From: Gordonia rubripertincta | Lineage (GTDB): Bacteria; Actinomycetota; Actinomycetes; Mycobacteriales; Mycobacteriaceae | Length of the DNA: 64,000 bases | Assembly: GCF_038024875.1 (NCBI RefSeq) | Contig: NZ_CP136136.1 | Coordinates: 5,110,651 to 5,174,650, forward strand | Reading direction: 5' to 3' | Part shown: positions 24,523-33,500 of the stretch, one piece after another | Position numbering within the stretch: the first letter of the stretch is position 1 | How the letters are laid out: each line of letters begins with the position of its first letter | The notes under the pieces: model-generated | What the model saw: only the letters and a program-made list of their open reading frames with translations | What the model was told of the DNA's origin: nothing | The model's database searches: none | Position numbers and translations under genes: made by a program

Positions 24523-26301
24523 TTATCGCCGAGCTCCGGACAGTTCTTCGACGAACTCCGGGTAGAACTCGACGTAGGTGTCGCCGGAGAGTACGTACAT
24601 CGGGTCGTCACCGGTCTCGGAGTAGGCCTGCTTGCGCAGTTCGGTGCGCATGTTCTTGAAGGTCGACGTGTGCTCGAGCTGGTCGACGATCCGCACGAAC
24701 AGCGGGACCGCATAGCTCGGTAGCCCCTTCCGGACGTGCGCGGCGAAGCCCGCGGCGTCGAACTCCTGACCGTCGTGGAGGCTCACCGCCGCCATCCCGG
24801 CCTTGCCGTCGACGCCGGGCACCGGCACACCGAAGACGACGGCCTCCTCCACAGCGTCGTGTGCGTCGATCACGGCCTCGACCTCGGTGGTGGCGACGTT
24901 CTCGCCCTTCCAGCGGAAGGTGTCACCGATGCGGTCGACGAAGCCGATGTGGTGGAAGCCCTGGTCGCGGACGACGTCGCCACTGTTGAACCACTGGTCG
25001 CCCTTCTTGCGGGCATCGCGGACGATCTTCTTCTCGGTGGCCTTCGGGTCGGTGTAACCGTCGAAGGGGACGCGCGAGTTGATCTGCGCCAGAAGCAGTC
25101 CCGTGCCACCCTTACCGACCTTCTGCACCCGACCATCGGGTCCGCGGAGCGGCTCACCGGTCTCCTCGTCGTACTCGACGACGATGTACGGCAGGGGTGA
25201 GAAACCCGCGGTCTTCGACAGCCCGAAGACGTTGACGAAGCCGATGTTGGCCTCGCTCGCCGCATACAGCTCGACGATGCGGTCGATGCCGAACCGTCCG
25301 GTGAAGTCGTCCCAGATGTCGGGGCGCAAGCCGTTGCCGACGGCGAGCCGGACGCGGTGCGCGCGGTCGGTCGGCTTCGGCGGCTGCGCAAGGAGATACC
25401 GGCACAGCTCGCCGATGTAGCTGAACGCGGTGGCGTCGTTCTCGATGAGCTCGTCGAAGAATCGTGACGCCGAGAACTGCTTGCCGATCGCGAGGCAGGC
25501 CCCGGAGTTGAGCACCGACGACAGTGAGATCGTGAGCGCGTTGTTGTGGTAGAAGGGCAGCGCCGTGTACATCACGTCATCGCTGCGTAGACGGATCCCC
25601 AGGCCGCCGATGCCGTTCATGGCGACCAGCCAACGGTAGTGACTCAGCTTGCTGGCCTTGGGATATCCGGTGGTGCCGGAGGTGAAGATCAGGATCGCGG
25701 TCGAGCCGACCTCGACGGATTCGGTGGCCTTCGGATTGACCGGCGAGCACGGTGCGACCAGCGACGGCAGCTTTTCGAAGGTGAATTCTTTTGCCGGACG
25801 CGCACTCTGCGGGACCGAGTCCAGGGCCTCGCCCAGATCTTCCTGGTACAGAACAGCCTTGGCGTCGAGGAGTCCGAGGCTGTGCTCGAGCACTGCGCCG
25901 CGCTGGTGGAAGTTGATCATGCCGCAGATGGCGCCGATCTTGACGATGCCCAGCATGGCGATCACGACATCGGGGTGGTTCTTCGACAGCACCGCCACCA
26001 CATCGCCCTTGCCGACGCCCTCACGCGTCAGGAAGTCGGCGAGACGGTTGGCCCGGGCGTTGGCCTCGCGGTAGGTGATCGACGAACCCTCGAAGCGCAG
26101 GAAGTCGCGGTCGGGGTACTTGTCGACGGACTGCTGGAAGCGCTTGCCGATCGACATCTTGGTGGTCGGTGGCTTGGGCAGCATCTCCGGCAACACACGC
26201 AGAACGGTCCCGATGTCCTTGCGCAGCGATGCGACGCCCGCCGCCATGTCGGCGAGACGGATGTCGGGCAGGAGCCCGGTCCCCGATGCGTGATCAACCA
26301 T
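24523..26301 (-). CDS. fadD6: Long-chain fatty-acyl-CoA synthetase, FadD6-like
   Basis: The 592-residue adenylate-forming enzyme activates fatty acids to acyl-CoA by way of acyl-AMP. The ATP/AMP motifs are ILIFTSGTTGYPKA, LYAASEANIG, and NSGDVVRDQGFHHIGFVDRIGDTFRWKGENVATTEVE. The early part (NHPDVVIAMLGIVKIGAICGMINFHQRG) and overall length match FadD6/FATP-type very-long-chain enzymes rather than FadD32 or plant 4CL types. The N-terminal helix may associate with the membrane. It is divergent from a CoA-transferase, with two inverted repeats between. Confidence 0.92.
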   Translation of the reverse strand: MVDHASGTGLLPDIRLADMAAGVASLRKDIGTVLRVLPEMLPKPPTTKMSIGKRFQQSVDKYPDRDFLRFEGSSITYREANARANRLADFLTREGVGKGDVVAVLSKNHPDVVIAMLGIVKIGAICGMINFHQRGAVLEHSLGLLDAKAVLYQEDLGEALDSVPQSARPAKEFTFEKLPSLVAPCSPVNPKATESVEVGSTAILIFTSGTTGYPKASKLSHYRWLVAMNGIGGLGIRLRSDDVMYTALPFYHNNALTISLSSVLNSGACLAIGKQFSASRFFDELIENDATAFSYIGELCRYLLAQPPKPTDRAHRVRLAVGNGLRPDIWDDFTGRFGIDRIVELYAASEANIGFVNVFGLSKTAGFSPLPYIVVEYDEETGEPLRGPDGRVQKVGKGGTGLLLAQINSRVPFDGYTDPKATEKKIVRDARKKGDQWFNSGDVVRDQGFHHIGFVDRIGDTFRWKGENVATTEVEAVIDAHDAVEEAVVFGVPVPGVDGKAGMAAVSLHDGQEFDAAGFAAHVRKGLPSYAVPLFVRIVDQLEHTSTFKNMRTELRKQAYSETGDDPMYVLSGDTYVEFYPEFVEELSGARR

Positions 26302-26314
26302 TCAAAGCCTCCCC

Positions 26315-26338
26315 GGTGTGTGTTCGACGACACACACC
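26315..26338. promoter_or_regulatory. Inverted repeat in the fadD6 upstream region
   Basis: Nine-base arms GGTGTGTGT and ACACACACC flank TCGACG, 14-37 bases upstream of the fadD6 ATG. Position and symmetry suit a repressor operator. The protein that binds is unknown. Confidence 0.5.
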
Positions 26339-26360
26339 ATAGCCGGAGATCCGCAACAAT

Positions 26361-26384
26361 GGAACGCATAGATCGATTCGTTCC
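26361..26384. promoter_or_regulatory. Second inverted repeat between fadD6 and the CoA-transferase
   Basis: Arms GGAACG and CGTTCC are 12 bases apart around a central ATCGAT. It lies midway between the divergent starts. The short arms make chance plausible. Confidence 0.3.
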
Positions 26385-26443
26385 AACCGTGAGTCCACCC
26401 TTCGTCTTGGCGTTGCACCTGTGACCGGCCACACTGTGTACCC

Positions 26444-27685
26444 ATGACCGACAACACCGTTGACGCGCCGAACCGAGGAGGAACCCCGCCGGGGCCGCTC
26501 GATGGCGTCACCGTGCTCGAGCTGGGCACCCTGATCGCGGGTCCGCACGCCGCCCGCCTCCTCGGCGACATGGGCGCCGACATCATCAAGATCGAACCGC
26601 CGGGTAAACCCGATCCGATCCGCACCTGGGGTCAGGCCGAGGTCGACGGCCACCGCTTCTACTGGACGGTCCACGCCCGCAACAAGAAAGCGATCACCCT
26701 CGACCTGCGCTCCGACCGCGGCCGTGAGATCTTCCTCCAGCTCGCCGACCGCGCCGACATCGTCGTCGAGAACTTCCGGCCCGGCACGCTCGAACGTCTC
26801 GGCATCGGCCCGGACGTGCTGTCGGAACGCAACCCCGGCCTCGTCATCGTGCGGGTGTCCGGCTACGGGCAGACCGGGCCGGATGCGACGCGCGCCGGTT
26901 ATGCATCCGTCGCCGAAGCGGCGAGCGGCCTACGGTATCTGAACGGTTACCCCGGGCAATTGCCTCCGCGACTGGCACTTTCGATAGGCGACACCCTCGC
27001 CGGCATGTTCGCCGCCCAGGGTGCACTGGCCGCGCTGTACCGGCGCACGGTGACCGGGAAGGGCCAGGTCGTCGACACGTCACTCATCGAATCCTGTGTC
27101 GCCGTGCAGGAATCGGCGATCGCCGACTACGACGCGGGCGGCGTGGTGCGCGGACCGTCGGGCACCCGACTCGAGGGCATCGCGCCGTCGAACCTCTACC
27201 CCACCAGCGACGGCACCCACGTCATCATCGCAGCCAACCAGGACTCGGTGTTCGCCCGGCTCTGCCAGGCGATGGGCCGTCCCGAACTCGCCACCGACGA
27301 ACGGTTCGCCGATCACACCGCCCGCGGTCGCAACCAGGACGAGCTGGACGTGATGATCGGCGATTGGTCGGCGCAGTACTCCGCCGAGAAACTCACCGAG
27401 GTGCTGAGCGCCGCGGGAGTCGTTGTGGGACCGGTCAACACGGTCGCCGAGGTGGTCGCAGACCCGCACCTGCGGGCGCGCGGCATGATCGCCGAACACT
27501 ACGACGAAGGCGCCCAGCGCACCGTACTCGGACCCGGCGTCGTCCCTCAGTTCAGCGAGACACCCGGCGGCATCCGCAATGCCGGACCGCCCACGCCGGG
27601 GTACGACAACGAGGCCGTCTACGGCGAGATGCTGGGGCTGTCGTCGGCCGACCTGACCGAATTACATGAGGGCGGGGTCATCTGA
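26444..27685 (+). CDS. CaiB/BaiF family (class III) CoA-transferase
   Basis: The 413-residue protein follows the class III pattern: LDGVTVLELGTLIAGPHAARLLGDMGADIIKIEPPGKPDPIR, ENFRPGTLERLGIG and VSGYGQTGP. The segment SIGDTLAGMFAAQGALAALYRR contains the Asp that carries the CoA thioester in relatives. It would transfer CoA between carboxylic acids or release acyl-CoA racemase-type products; the substrate is not clear. It starts with ATG 142 bases from the divergent fadD6, suggesting a lipid or xenobiotic acid role. The stop is 18 bases before an ABC transporter gene. Confidence 0.9.
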   Translation: MTDNTVDAPNRGGTPPGPLDGVTVLELGTLIAGPHAARLLGDMGADIIKIEPPGKPDPIRTWGQAEVDGHRFYWTVHARNKKAITLDLRSDRGREIFLQLADRADIVVENFRPGTLERLGIGPDVLSERNPGLVIVRVSGYGQTGPDATRAGYASVAEAASGLRYLNGYPGQLPPRLALSIGDTLAGMFAAQGALAALYRRTVTGKGQVVDTSLIESCVAVQESAIADYDAGGVVRGPSGTRLEGIAPSNLYPTSDGTHVIIAANQDSVFARLCQAMGRPELATDERFADHTARGRNQDELDVMIGDWSAQYSAEKLTEVLSAAGVVVGPVNTVAEVVADPHLRARGMIAEHYDEGAQRTVLGPGVVPQFSETPGGIRNAGPPTPGYDNEAVYGEMLGLSSADLTELHEGGVI

Positions 27686-27703
27686 CTCGACTATGGTCGG
27701 GGG

Positions 27704-28543
27704 ATGTCATTGGTCGCGACCGGGCTCTCACGCACCTTCGGCCGGCACCTCGCTGTCGCCGACGCAGGCCTGGAACTCACCCCCGGTCGGATCTGCGGAC
27801 TGGTCGGCCCCAACGGGGCCGGGAAGACCACGCTGCTCCTGCTACTCGCCGGACTCCTCGCACCGGACGACGGCACCATCGTCATCGACGGGTCTCCGGC
27901 GTCGCCCGAGGACGCCCGGCGACTCATCGGCTGGATGCCCGATGTCTTCGGCACGTGGGAGAGCCTCACCGCACACGAGATCCTGACGACTTTCGGCCGG
28001 CTGTACGGCTTGCGCACGGCTTGGGCACGTCGGCGGGCCGACGAACTGCTCGAACTGGTCCACCTGAGCGAGTTCGCCGCCCGGCCGGCGCACGAGTTGT
28101 CCCGTGGGCAGAAGCAGCGACTCGGCTTTGCCCGGGCACTGGTCCACAGCCCGCAATTCCTTCTCCTCGATGAACCGGCCTCCGGCATGGACCCGCGGTC
28201 GCGGATGGACCTACGCAGTCAACTCCGCCGACTCGCCGATGACGGGTGCGCGGTTCTGGTGTCGTCCCACATCCTTTCCGAACTCGATGAGATGGTCGAC
28301 GACGTGGTGCTCATGACCGGCGGACGCACTCACCGACCGCCACCGGCCGCAGGCCACGTGTGGCGCATCAGGCTGGCCGGCCAGTCGATGTCCGACGCCG
28401 AGCAACGGCATTTCGATGACGAGCCCGCGGCCGCGGGATATCTGCGCGAGTTGATCCGCTCCGGGGCCGCGGTCGCGGAGTTCGCACCCACCTCGAGCGG
28501 TATCGAAGATGCCTATCTGGCCCTGGACCCGGAGCGCCGATGA
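27704..28543 (+). CDS. ABC-2-type exporter ATP-binding protein
   Basis: A 279-residue ATPase with Walker A GPNGAGKT, signature LSRGQKQ, Walker B FLLLDEP and switch His VSSHILSELD. The C-terminal 70 residues (from about 205) form the small extra domain common in CcmA/NatA-type exporters. It overlaps the permease start by four bases (ATGA). The pair exports an unknown substrate across the inner membrane. Confidence 0.9.
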   Translation: MSLVATGLSRTFGRHLAVADAGLELTPGRICGLVGPNGAGKTTLLLLLAGLLAPDDGTIVIDGSPASPEDARRLIGWMPDVFGTWESLTAHEILTTFGRLYGLRTAWARRRADELLELVHLSEFAARPAHELSRGQKQRLGFARALVHSPQFLLLDEPASGMDPRSRMDLRSQLRRLADDGCAVLVSSHILSELDEMVDDVVLMTGGRTHRPPPAAGHVWRIRLAGQSMSDAEQRHFDDEPAAAGYLRELIRSGAAVAEFAPTSSGIEDAYLALDPERR

Positions 28544-29679
28544 CCCCCCTTCTCGAACAACCGACTCGACCCACGAGCCGCACGACCGCATTCACCACCT
28601 GGTGGCGGATGGTCTGGGTCATCGTGGAACTCGAACTGCGCCAACGCCTGCGGACGACCCGGTGGAAGGCCATTCTCGCGACCTCTTTCGCGGTGGTGTC
28701 CCTGGTCGTGCTGGGATCCCTGTACCTGTCGGTGGTCGCATTCGGCGGCACGTACCGGGGGTGGTCATCGGCTCTGTACGAGATCCTCGTCGGGTTTCTG
28801 CTCTTTCTCGGCATCATCGTCGCTCCGACGTTGGCCGCGACGACGATCAACGGCGATCGCAAGGACGCCACGCTGGCCGTCGTCCAAGCCACCTCCATCA
28901 CGAATTCGCAGCTGGCACTGGGGAAATTGATCGGCAGCTGGCTGGCGAGTCTGGCTTTCGTGGGGGTCGCGGCCCCGTATGTCATCTGGGGCATCGTCGC
29001 GTCGCCGAATGGAGTCGCACACGGTCTCGGGGGCGTGGCGGTGCTGATCGTCCTCTTCGCCTGCTATGCGGGCATCGGACTCGGTTTCTCCGCGATCACG
29101 ACGCGGCCCGCCGGGTCGGCGGTCCTCACCCAGGCGAGCGTGCTGTTCCTCATCCTGGGTCTACCCATCGTCTTCGGTCTGCTTTTCCCGGCAACGACAC
29201 AGACGCACACGGTCATCCGGCCGGTCACGACGTTCGTCGACAACCCTCCGCAGCTCCCGACGTCGACCTGTCGTGAGGTCCGCGAGGACCGCGAGTTCCA
29301 CCATCACGAACACATCTGGTGGTTGTTGGCACCCAACCCGTTCTTCATCGTCGCCGATGCCGCCGCCCCTCAGCGCGACCCTCTCGACCGAGAGGCGGCG
29401 TCCAGCGTCGCGACGGAGATCTCGCAGGTCTTCTCCGCGGTGCGCGCGGGCCCCTACATCGGTTCGAGGTATTGCTCGGACATCACGTACACCTACCCGG
29501 CTGTCGACCCCGCAAATTACAGCGTCCGCGAGACGGCACACGAGACGTCGAAGGTCGGTGACTCGTGGTATTTCGGACTCACGTTCTACTTCGCCCTCGG
29601 AGGCATCGGATTCTGGGTGGCCACACGACGATTACGAGTCCCCGCGGGGAAACTGGCACGCGGGGTCCGGATCGCCTGA
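28540..29679 (+). CDS. ABC-2-type exporter permease
   Basis: The 379-residue protein has six predicted membrane helices, the first after a cytoplasmic stretch of about 45 residues (ELRQRLRTTRWKAILATSFAVVSLVVLG). A large extracellular loop of about 130 residues precedes the last helix and carries Cys residues in TCREVR and YCSDIT and a His-rich EFHHHEH, which might bind metal or form a disulfide. It is translated with the ATPase just upstream, forming a two-gene exporter. Substrate unknown. Confidence 0.85.
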   Translation: MTPLLEQPTRPTSRTTAFTTWWRMVWVIVELELRQRLRTTRWKAILATSFAVVSLVVLGSLYLSVVAFGGTYRGWSSALYEILVGFLLFLGIIVAPTLAATTINGDRKDATLAVVQATSITNSQLALGKLIGSWLASLAFVGVAAPYVIWGIVASPNGVAHGLGGVAVLIVLFACYAGIGLGFSAITTRPAGSAVLTQASVLFLILGLPIVFGLLFPATTQTHTVIRPVTTFVDNPPQLPTSTCREVREDREFHHHEHIWWLLAPNPFFIVADAAAPQRDPLDREAASSVATEISQVFSAVRAGPYIGSRYCSDITYTYPAVDPANYSVRETAHETSKVGDSWYFGLTFYFALGGIGFWVATRRLRVPAGKLARGVRIA

Positions 29680-29784
29680 GCGCCACGACAAATCCGCCGG
29701 CCGGGTAGCACCCGTGGTCGAGGGGCCAGCGCCTTCTCGCAGACTTTCGGCCACCCTCGACTGGAAAGTTCGGCCGCCCGAAAC

Positions 29785-29796
29785 TATAGTGTCGGC
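29785..29796 (+). promoter_or_regulatory. -10 element for a probably leaderless mntA-like transcript
   Basis: TATAGT at 29785-29790 is followed six bases later by the ATG of the binding-protein gene, so transcription would start at or next to the ATG. No ribosome-binding sequence is present. An imperfect inverted repeat, AGTTCGG/CCGAAACT, ends just before it (29768-29785) and might be a metal-regulator site. Confidence 0.5.
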
Positions 29797-30720
29797 ATGC
29801 CCGAGGTGCGCGCGCGTCGACTACTCTCCGCCGGGGCGCTGATCGCTGTCCTGTGCACGGTCATCTCGGGCTGCACACTGTCCAGCCGACTCCCCGACGA
29901 GAAGGTGGTTCTGACGACCTTCACCGTGCTCGCCGACATCGCGTCGAACGTCGCGGGCGACCGCCTGCGCGTCGAGTCGATCACCAAACCCGGTGCCGAG
30001 ATCCACGGTTACGAACCGACTCCGGGCGATGTGCGACGCACCGCGACCGCATCGCTCGTCGTCGACAACGGACTCAACCTCGAGGCCTGGTTCGGACAGT
30101 TCGTCGACGGGCTCGACGTCGAGCACATCGTCGCGAGCAAAGGCGTCGACCCGATCGACATCGCCTCGGATGCCTATGCGGGCAAACCGAATCCGCATGC
30201 GTGGATGTCTCCGGTGAACGTCGGCATCTACGTCGACAACCTGGTCGAGGCGTTCACCGACCTGGACCCCGAAGGCGCCGAGATCTTCGCGGCCAACGGC
30301 GCGTCGTACAAGAAGCAGCTGCAGCAGGTGCAGACCGACCTGGTCTCCGCGCTGGACGATCTGCCGCCCAACGAACGCGCGCTGGTCACCTGCGAGGGCG
30401 CCTTCGCCTATCTCGCGCGCGATGCCGGACTCACCGAGCGCTACATCTGGCCGGTCAACGCCGAGCAGCAGGCCACCCCGCAGCAGGTCGCCGCGGCCAT
30501 CGACTTCGTCCGCACGAACCGGGTGCCGGCGGTGTTCTGCGAGTCCACGGTGTCCGACGCCGCGATGCAGCAGGTCGTCGGAGCCACCGACGCCCGCTTC
30601 GGCGGCACGCTGTACGTCGACTCCCTCTCCGAGGCCGACGGCCCGGTGCCCACCTACCTCGACCTGATCCGCCACGACGCCCGGACCATCGTGTCGGGAC
30701 TGACGGGAGACAACCGATGA
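29797..30720 (+). CDS. Mn/Zn/Fe ABC transporter substrate-binding lipoprotein
   Basis: The 307-residue protein has a lipobox ISGC (Cys26) and a cluster A-I metal-binding fold. The four expected ligands are His70 (EIHGYEP), His134 (NPHAWMSP), Glu200 (TCEGAF) and Asp275 (YVDSLSEADGP). There is no His-rich loop of the kind seen in zinc-specific ZnuA, and the segment YIWPVNAEQQATPQQV resembles the manganese (PsaA/MntC) group, so Mn2+ is favoured. It is first of three overlapping genes. The start is probably leaderless. Confidence 0.9.
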   Translation: MPEVRARRLLSAGALIAVLCTVISGCTLSSRLPDEKVVLTTFTVLADIASNVAGDRLRVESITKPGAEIHGYEPTPGDVRRTATASLVVDNGLNLEAWFGQFVDGLDVEHIVASKGVDPIDIASDAYAGKPNPHAWMSPVNVGIYVDNLVEAFTDLDPEGAEIFAANGASYKKQLQQVQTDLVSALDDLPPNERALVTCEGAFAYLARDAGLTERYIWPVNAEQQATPQQVAAAIDFVRTNRVPAVFCESTVSDAAMQQVVGATDARFGGTLYVDSLSEADGPVPTYLDLIRHDARTIVSGLTGDNR

Positions 30721-31490
30721 TCACCTCGCATGCCATCGAGGTCGACGACGTGACGGTGCGCTACGGCCGCATCCTCGCGCTCGACCACGCCTCGGTGCGC
30801 GTGCCGACCGGCCGCATCTGCGCGCTCGTCGGCATGAACGGATCGGGAAAGTCGACGCTGTTCAAGACGATCGTCGGGTCGGTCACCCCGACCACCGGCT
30901 CGGTCACGCTCGCCGGCAGATCCCCTGCCGCCGCACGCAAATCCGGCCTCGTCGGGTACGTCCCGCAGTCCGAGGACATCGACTGGTCGTTCCCGCTCTC
31001 CGTGCGCGACGTCGTGATGACCGGCCGCTACGGCCATCTCGGCTTCACCCGCCGACCCAAGCGCGCCGACCATGACGCCGTCGACGAAGCACTCGCGCGC
31101 GTCGAACTCACCGACTACGCCGACCGTCAGATCGGTCAGCTCTCCGGCGGTCAGCGCAAGCGCGCCTTCGTGGCACGCGGCATCGCGCAGGAGGCCTCGA
31201 TCCTGTTGCTCGACGAGCCGTTCGCCGGCGTCGACAAACGTACCGAGGCCACCATCACCGCGTTGCTCCGCCAACTCGCCGATTCCGGCGTGACGATCCT
31301 GGTCTCCACACACGACCTCCAGGTCCTGCCGACCCTCGCCGACGAGGCGATCCTGCTGATGCGCCGGGTAGTCGCGCAGGGCGACCCCGCCGAGGTCATC
31401 ACCACCGACAATCTGGTGCGCGCCTTCGGACTCGACCCGCTGGACCGGACCGAACGAACTCCCGGTGACCGCCGGGAGGAGGCGTCATGA
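30717..31490 (+). CDS. Mn/Zn/Fe ABC transporter ATP-binding protein
   Basis: The 257-residue protein begins at the ATG overlapping the binding-protein stop. Walker A is GMNGSGKS, the signature LSGGQRKR, Walker B ILLLDEPFAGVD and the switch His is VSTHDL. The segment VPQSEDIDWSFPLSVRDVVMTGRYG is typical of the MntB/SitB metal group. It powers the importer formed with the next gene. Confidence 0.93.
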   Translation: MITSHAIEVDDVTVRYGRILALDHASVRVPTGRICALVGMNGSGKSTLFKTIVGSVTPTTGSVTLAGRSPAAARKSGLVGYVPQSEDIDWSFPLSVRDVVMTGRYGHLGFTRRPKRADHDAVDEALARVELTDYADRQIGQLSGGQRKRAFVARGIAQEASILLLDEPFAGVDKRTEATITALLRQLADSGVTILVSTHDLQVLPTLADEAILLMRRVVAQGDPAEVITTDNLVRAFGLDPLDRTERTPGDRREEAS

Positions 31491-32362
31491 ACATCGTCGA
31501 CTACGTCCTCGACCCGTTCGCCTACGCCTTCATGACCCGGGCGCTGTGGGCGACGCTGATCGCGTCAGTCGTCTGCGCGCTGCTGTCGTGCTGGCTGGTG
31601 CTGATCGGCTGGTCGCTGATGGGTGACGCCGTTTCCCATGCGGTGCTGCCGGGAGTCGTCCTCGCCTACATCGTCGGTTTCCCTTTCGCCATCGGCGCGG
31701 TGGTCTTCGGCTTCCTCGCGGTGGCGATGATCGGTGCGGTCCGCGACGGCGGCCGGGTGAAAGAGGATGCCGCGATCGGCATCGTCTTCACAACGTTGTT
31801 CGCCCTCGGTCTGGTTCTGATCTCGGTGACGCCGAGCCAGACAGATCTGAACCACATCATCTTCGGCAACCTGCTCGGCGTCTCGACGTCCGATCTGATC
31901 CAGATCGCGATCCTCGGCGCCATCGTCGCGGTGATCCTGCTGCTCAAGCGGCGCGACTTCACCCTCTACGCGTTCGATCCGACCCACGCCTTCGCCATCG
32001 GCCTCAGCCCGAGGCTGTTGGGTGCGGCACTTCTCGCCCTGTTGGCTCTCACCGCCGTGACCGCACTGCAGGTGGTCGGCATCGTGCTCGTCGTGGCGAT
32101 GCTGATCATCCCCGGCGCGACAGCGCAACTGCTCACCGACCGCTTCAACCGGATGCTGATCATCGCGCCGGCCACCTCGGCACTGTGCGGCGTCATCGGC
32201 CTGTACGTCTCCTACTATCAGGACACCTCGCCCGGCGGCATGGTCGTGCTGGTGCAGGGAATACTGTTCCTGCTCGTGTTCCTGTTCAGCCCGGCCCACG
32301 GCGTCATCAGCAAGCGACGTCGTCATCGCGAGCACTCACTGGCCGACGCGGCCGCAGCCTGA
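31487..32362 (+). CDS. Mn/Zn/Fe ABC transporter permease
   Basis: The 291-residue protein has eight or nine membrane helices and the ABC-3 family pattern: ALWATLIASVVCALLSCWLVLIGWSLMGDAVSHAVLPGV near the start, then SLGVS-type GNLLGVSTSDL, and GIVLVVAMLIIPGATAQLLTDRF. It overlaps the ATPase gene by four bases, completing a three-gene importer. The C-terminal tail is basic and His-rich (KRRRHREHSL). Confidence 0.92.
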   Translation: MNIVDYVLDPFAYAFMTRALWATLIASVVCALLSCWLVLIGWSLMGDAVSHAVLPGVVLAYIVGFPFAIGAVVFGFLAVAMIGAVRDGGRVKEDAAIGIVFTTLFALGLVLISVTPSQTDLNHIIFGNLLGVSTSDLIQIAILGAIVAVILLLKRRDFTLYAFDPTHAFAIGLSPRLLGAALLALLALTAVTALQVVGIVLVVAMLIIPGATAQLLTDRFNRMLIIAPATSALCGVIGLYVSYYQDTSPGGMVVLVQGILFLLVFLFSPAHGVISKRRRHREHSLADAAAA

Positions 32363-32520
32363 GCCGTCTCCGGCGGGTCCCGGCCGCCAGTCCCGCCGCG
32401 AGCGCACGTGGTCCGACGTCGGGCATCGTTTGGCGCGCCGTCGGATGTGACGAGGGTAACATCAATGGTGCTTGCAGCAGCGTCGAGCATCCTGTAACTG
32501 CGAACTCCGGAGCGTGCGCG

Positions 32521-32676
32521 GTGATCATTCTCGGAATCATTCTTCTAGTTCTCGGATTCATTTTCGGCATCCCGATCCTGTGGACCCTGGGCATCATCAT
32601 CGCCGTGATCGGCGTGATCCTCGCAGTCCTCGGTGCCACCGGGCGCGCGGTGGGCGGTCGAGCGCACTACTACTGA
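32521..32676 (+). CDS. DUF6131-like small membrane protein
   Basis: The 51-residue protein starts at GTG. Two helices (IILGIILLVLGFIFGIPILW and LGIIIAVIGVILAVLGA) are joined by a short turn, and the end reads GRAVGGRAHYY. This pattern is the conserved small protein family that I know as DUF6131. The hydrophobic pair with a Tyr end suggests a membrane stress or structural protein; no role is established. Confidence 0.8.
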   Translation: MIILGIILLVLGFIFGIPILWTLGIIIAVIGVILAVLGATGRAVGGRAHYY

Positions 32677-32778
32677 GTCAGGCATTCGCAGGGTCAGCAC
32701 CAGGGCTTTCGCCGAACTCGAAGTTCGGGGTCGGCCCGAATTTCTCGACGCGACCCCTGTAGGACTGCTGTACCGATG

Positions 32779-32808
32779 AGCGCCCCACCTGCGAACAGGT
32801 GGGGCGCT
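32779..32808. repeat. Copy 1 of a hairpin repeat that also terminates the tmRNA gene
   Basis: The 13-base perfect arms AGCGCCCCACCTG and CAGGTGGGGCGCT flank the loop CGAA. The same hairpin (loop TGAA) lies at 33463-33494 behind the tmRNA. The similarity continues for 15 bases into the tmRNA 3' end: CCGTGGGGCTGCCG here, CCGTGGAGCTGCCG there. Confidence 0.85.
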
Positions 32809-32944
32809 CTGGCCGTGGGGCTGCCGTGGGCCGTTCCCAGCAGATGTACAGGTCGCCGACAGCGTCACTCCAGAAAGCGTCAGCACCATGGCGTTCGCCA
32901 CCCGGGAGCACCCGGAGTCCCCATCGCGAACGAGAGCGACAGCC

Positions 32945-33442
32945 ATGAACACGACCCCGAATGATCCGACGCCCGAGTCGCACGAGGATATCGCGCCCGA
33001 CGCGTCGACGACCCCGATCGCGCCGGCACCCGCCGACGATCAGCCGACCGCGCGGATCCCCGAGACAGGCTCCCCGGCAACAGACCTCGCTGCACCCGCA
33101 CCTGTCTATCCGTCGAGGACGCCGAGGCCGAGGACGCCGGTACTCATCGCAGGCGGACTGGGGGTGGCGGCGATAGCGGCCGCGCTCGGCTTTGGGGCCG
33201 GATACATCACCGCCGACACGACGTCCGACCGCCACGACCGCGTCGCAGTGGTTCGCCACGGCGGTGACCTCGGTCAGCTGGAAGGTCGTGGCGGCCCGCC
33301 CGGACAGTTCCGCGGCGGACCCGACGGCGATGGGACGCCCGGCCCCCGTGGACCGCGACCGGGCGACCGCGATTCGACGGACGCGCCGGGCGGCCAGACA
33401 CCGAGCACGCCGTCAGCCGGACAACAACCCCAGCCGAGCTGA
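32945..33442 (+). CDS. Membrane-anchored Pro/Gly-rich protein of unknown function
   Basis: From the ATG at 32945 the 165-residue protein has a Pro/Ala/Thr-rich cytoplasmic tail and one membrane helix (VLIAGGLGVAAIAAALGFGAGYI). A Gly/Pro/Asp/Arg-rich outer part follows (GGPPGQFRGGPDG, RGPRPGDRDS), disordered in appearance. No domain is recognised. A longer start at 32888 is possible but adds only a charged tail. It sits between the two hairpin copies described here. Confidence 0.7.
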   Translation: MNTTPNDPTPESHEDIAPDASTTPIAPAPADDQPTARIPETGSPATDLAAPAPVYPSRTPRPRTPVLIAGGLGVAAIAAALGFGAGYITADTTSDRHDRVAVVRHGGDLGQLEGRGGPPGQFRGGPDGDGTPGPRGPRPGDRDSTDAPGGQTPSTPSAGQQPQPS

Positions 33443-33462
33443 CCCGTCGAACCCCGAACGCA

Positions 33463-33494
33463 AAGCGCCCCACCTGTGAACAGGTGGGGCGCTT
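33463..33494 (-). terminator. tmRNA terminator, copy 2 of the hairpin repeat
   Basis: Fourteen-base arms AAGCGCCCCACCTG and CAGGTGGGGCGCTT flank loop TGAA. On the minus strand it starts seven bases after the tmRNA 3' end and is followed by TGCG. It can also end the plus-strand gene at 33442. Confidence 0.85.
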
Positions 33495-33500
33495 CGTCCG

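Noticed and set aside
29768..29796. DtxR/IdeR-type iron box before the metal importer
   Set aside because: The TTAGGTTAGGCTAACCTAA-like pattern is not present. Only an imperfect, unrelated inverted repeat is seen.
29853..30716. Long frame upstream of the metal importer ATPase
   Set aside because: It is antisense-like Arg-rich text over the binding-protein gene. The ATPase starts at the ATG overlapping that gene's stop.
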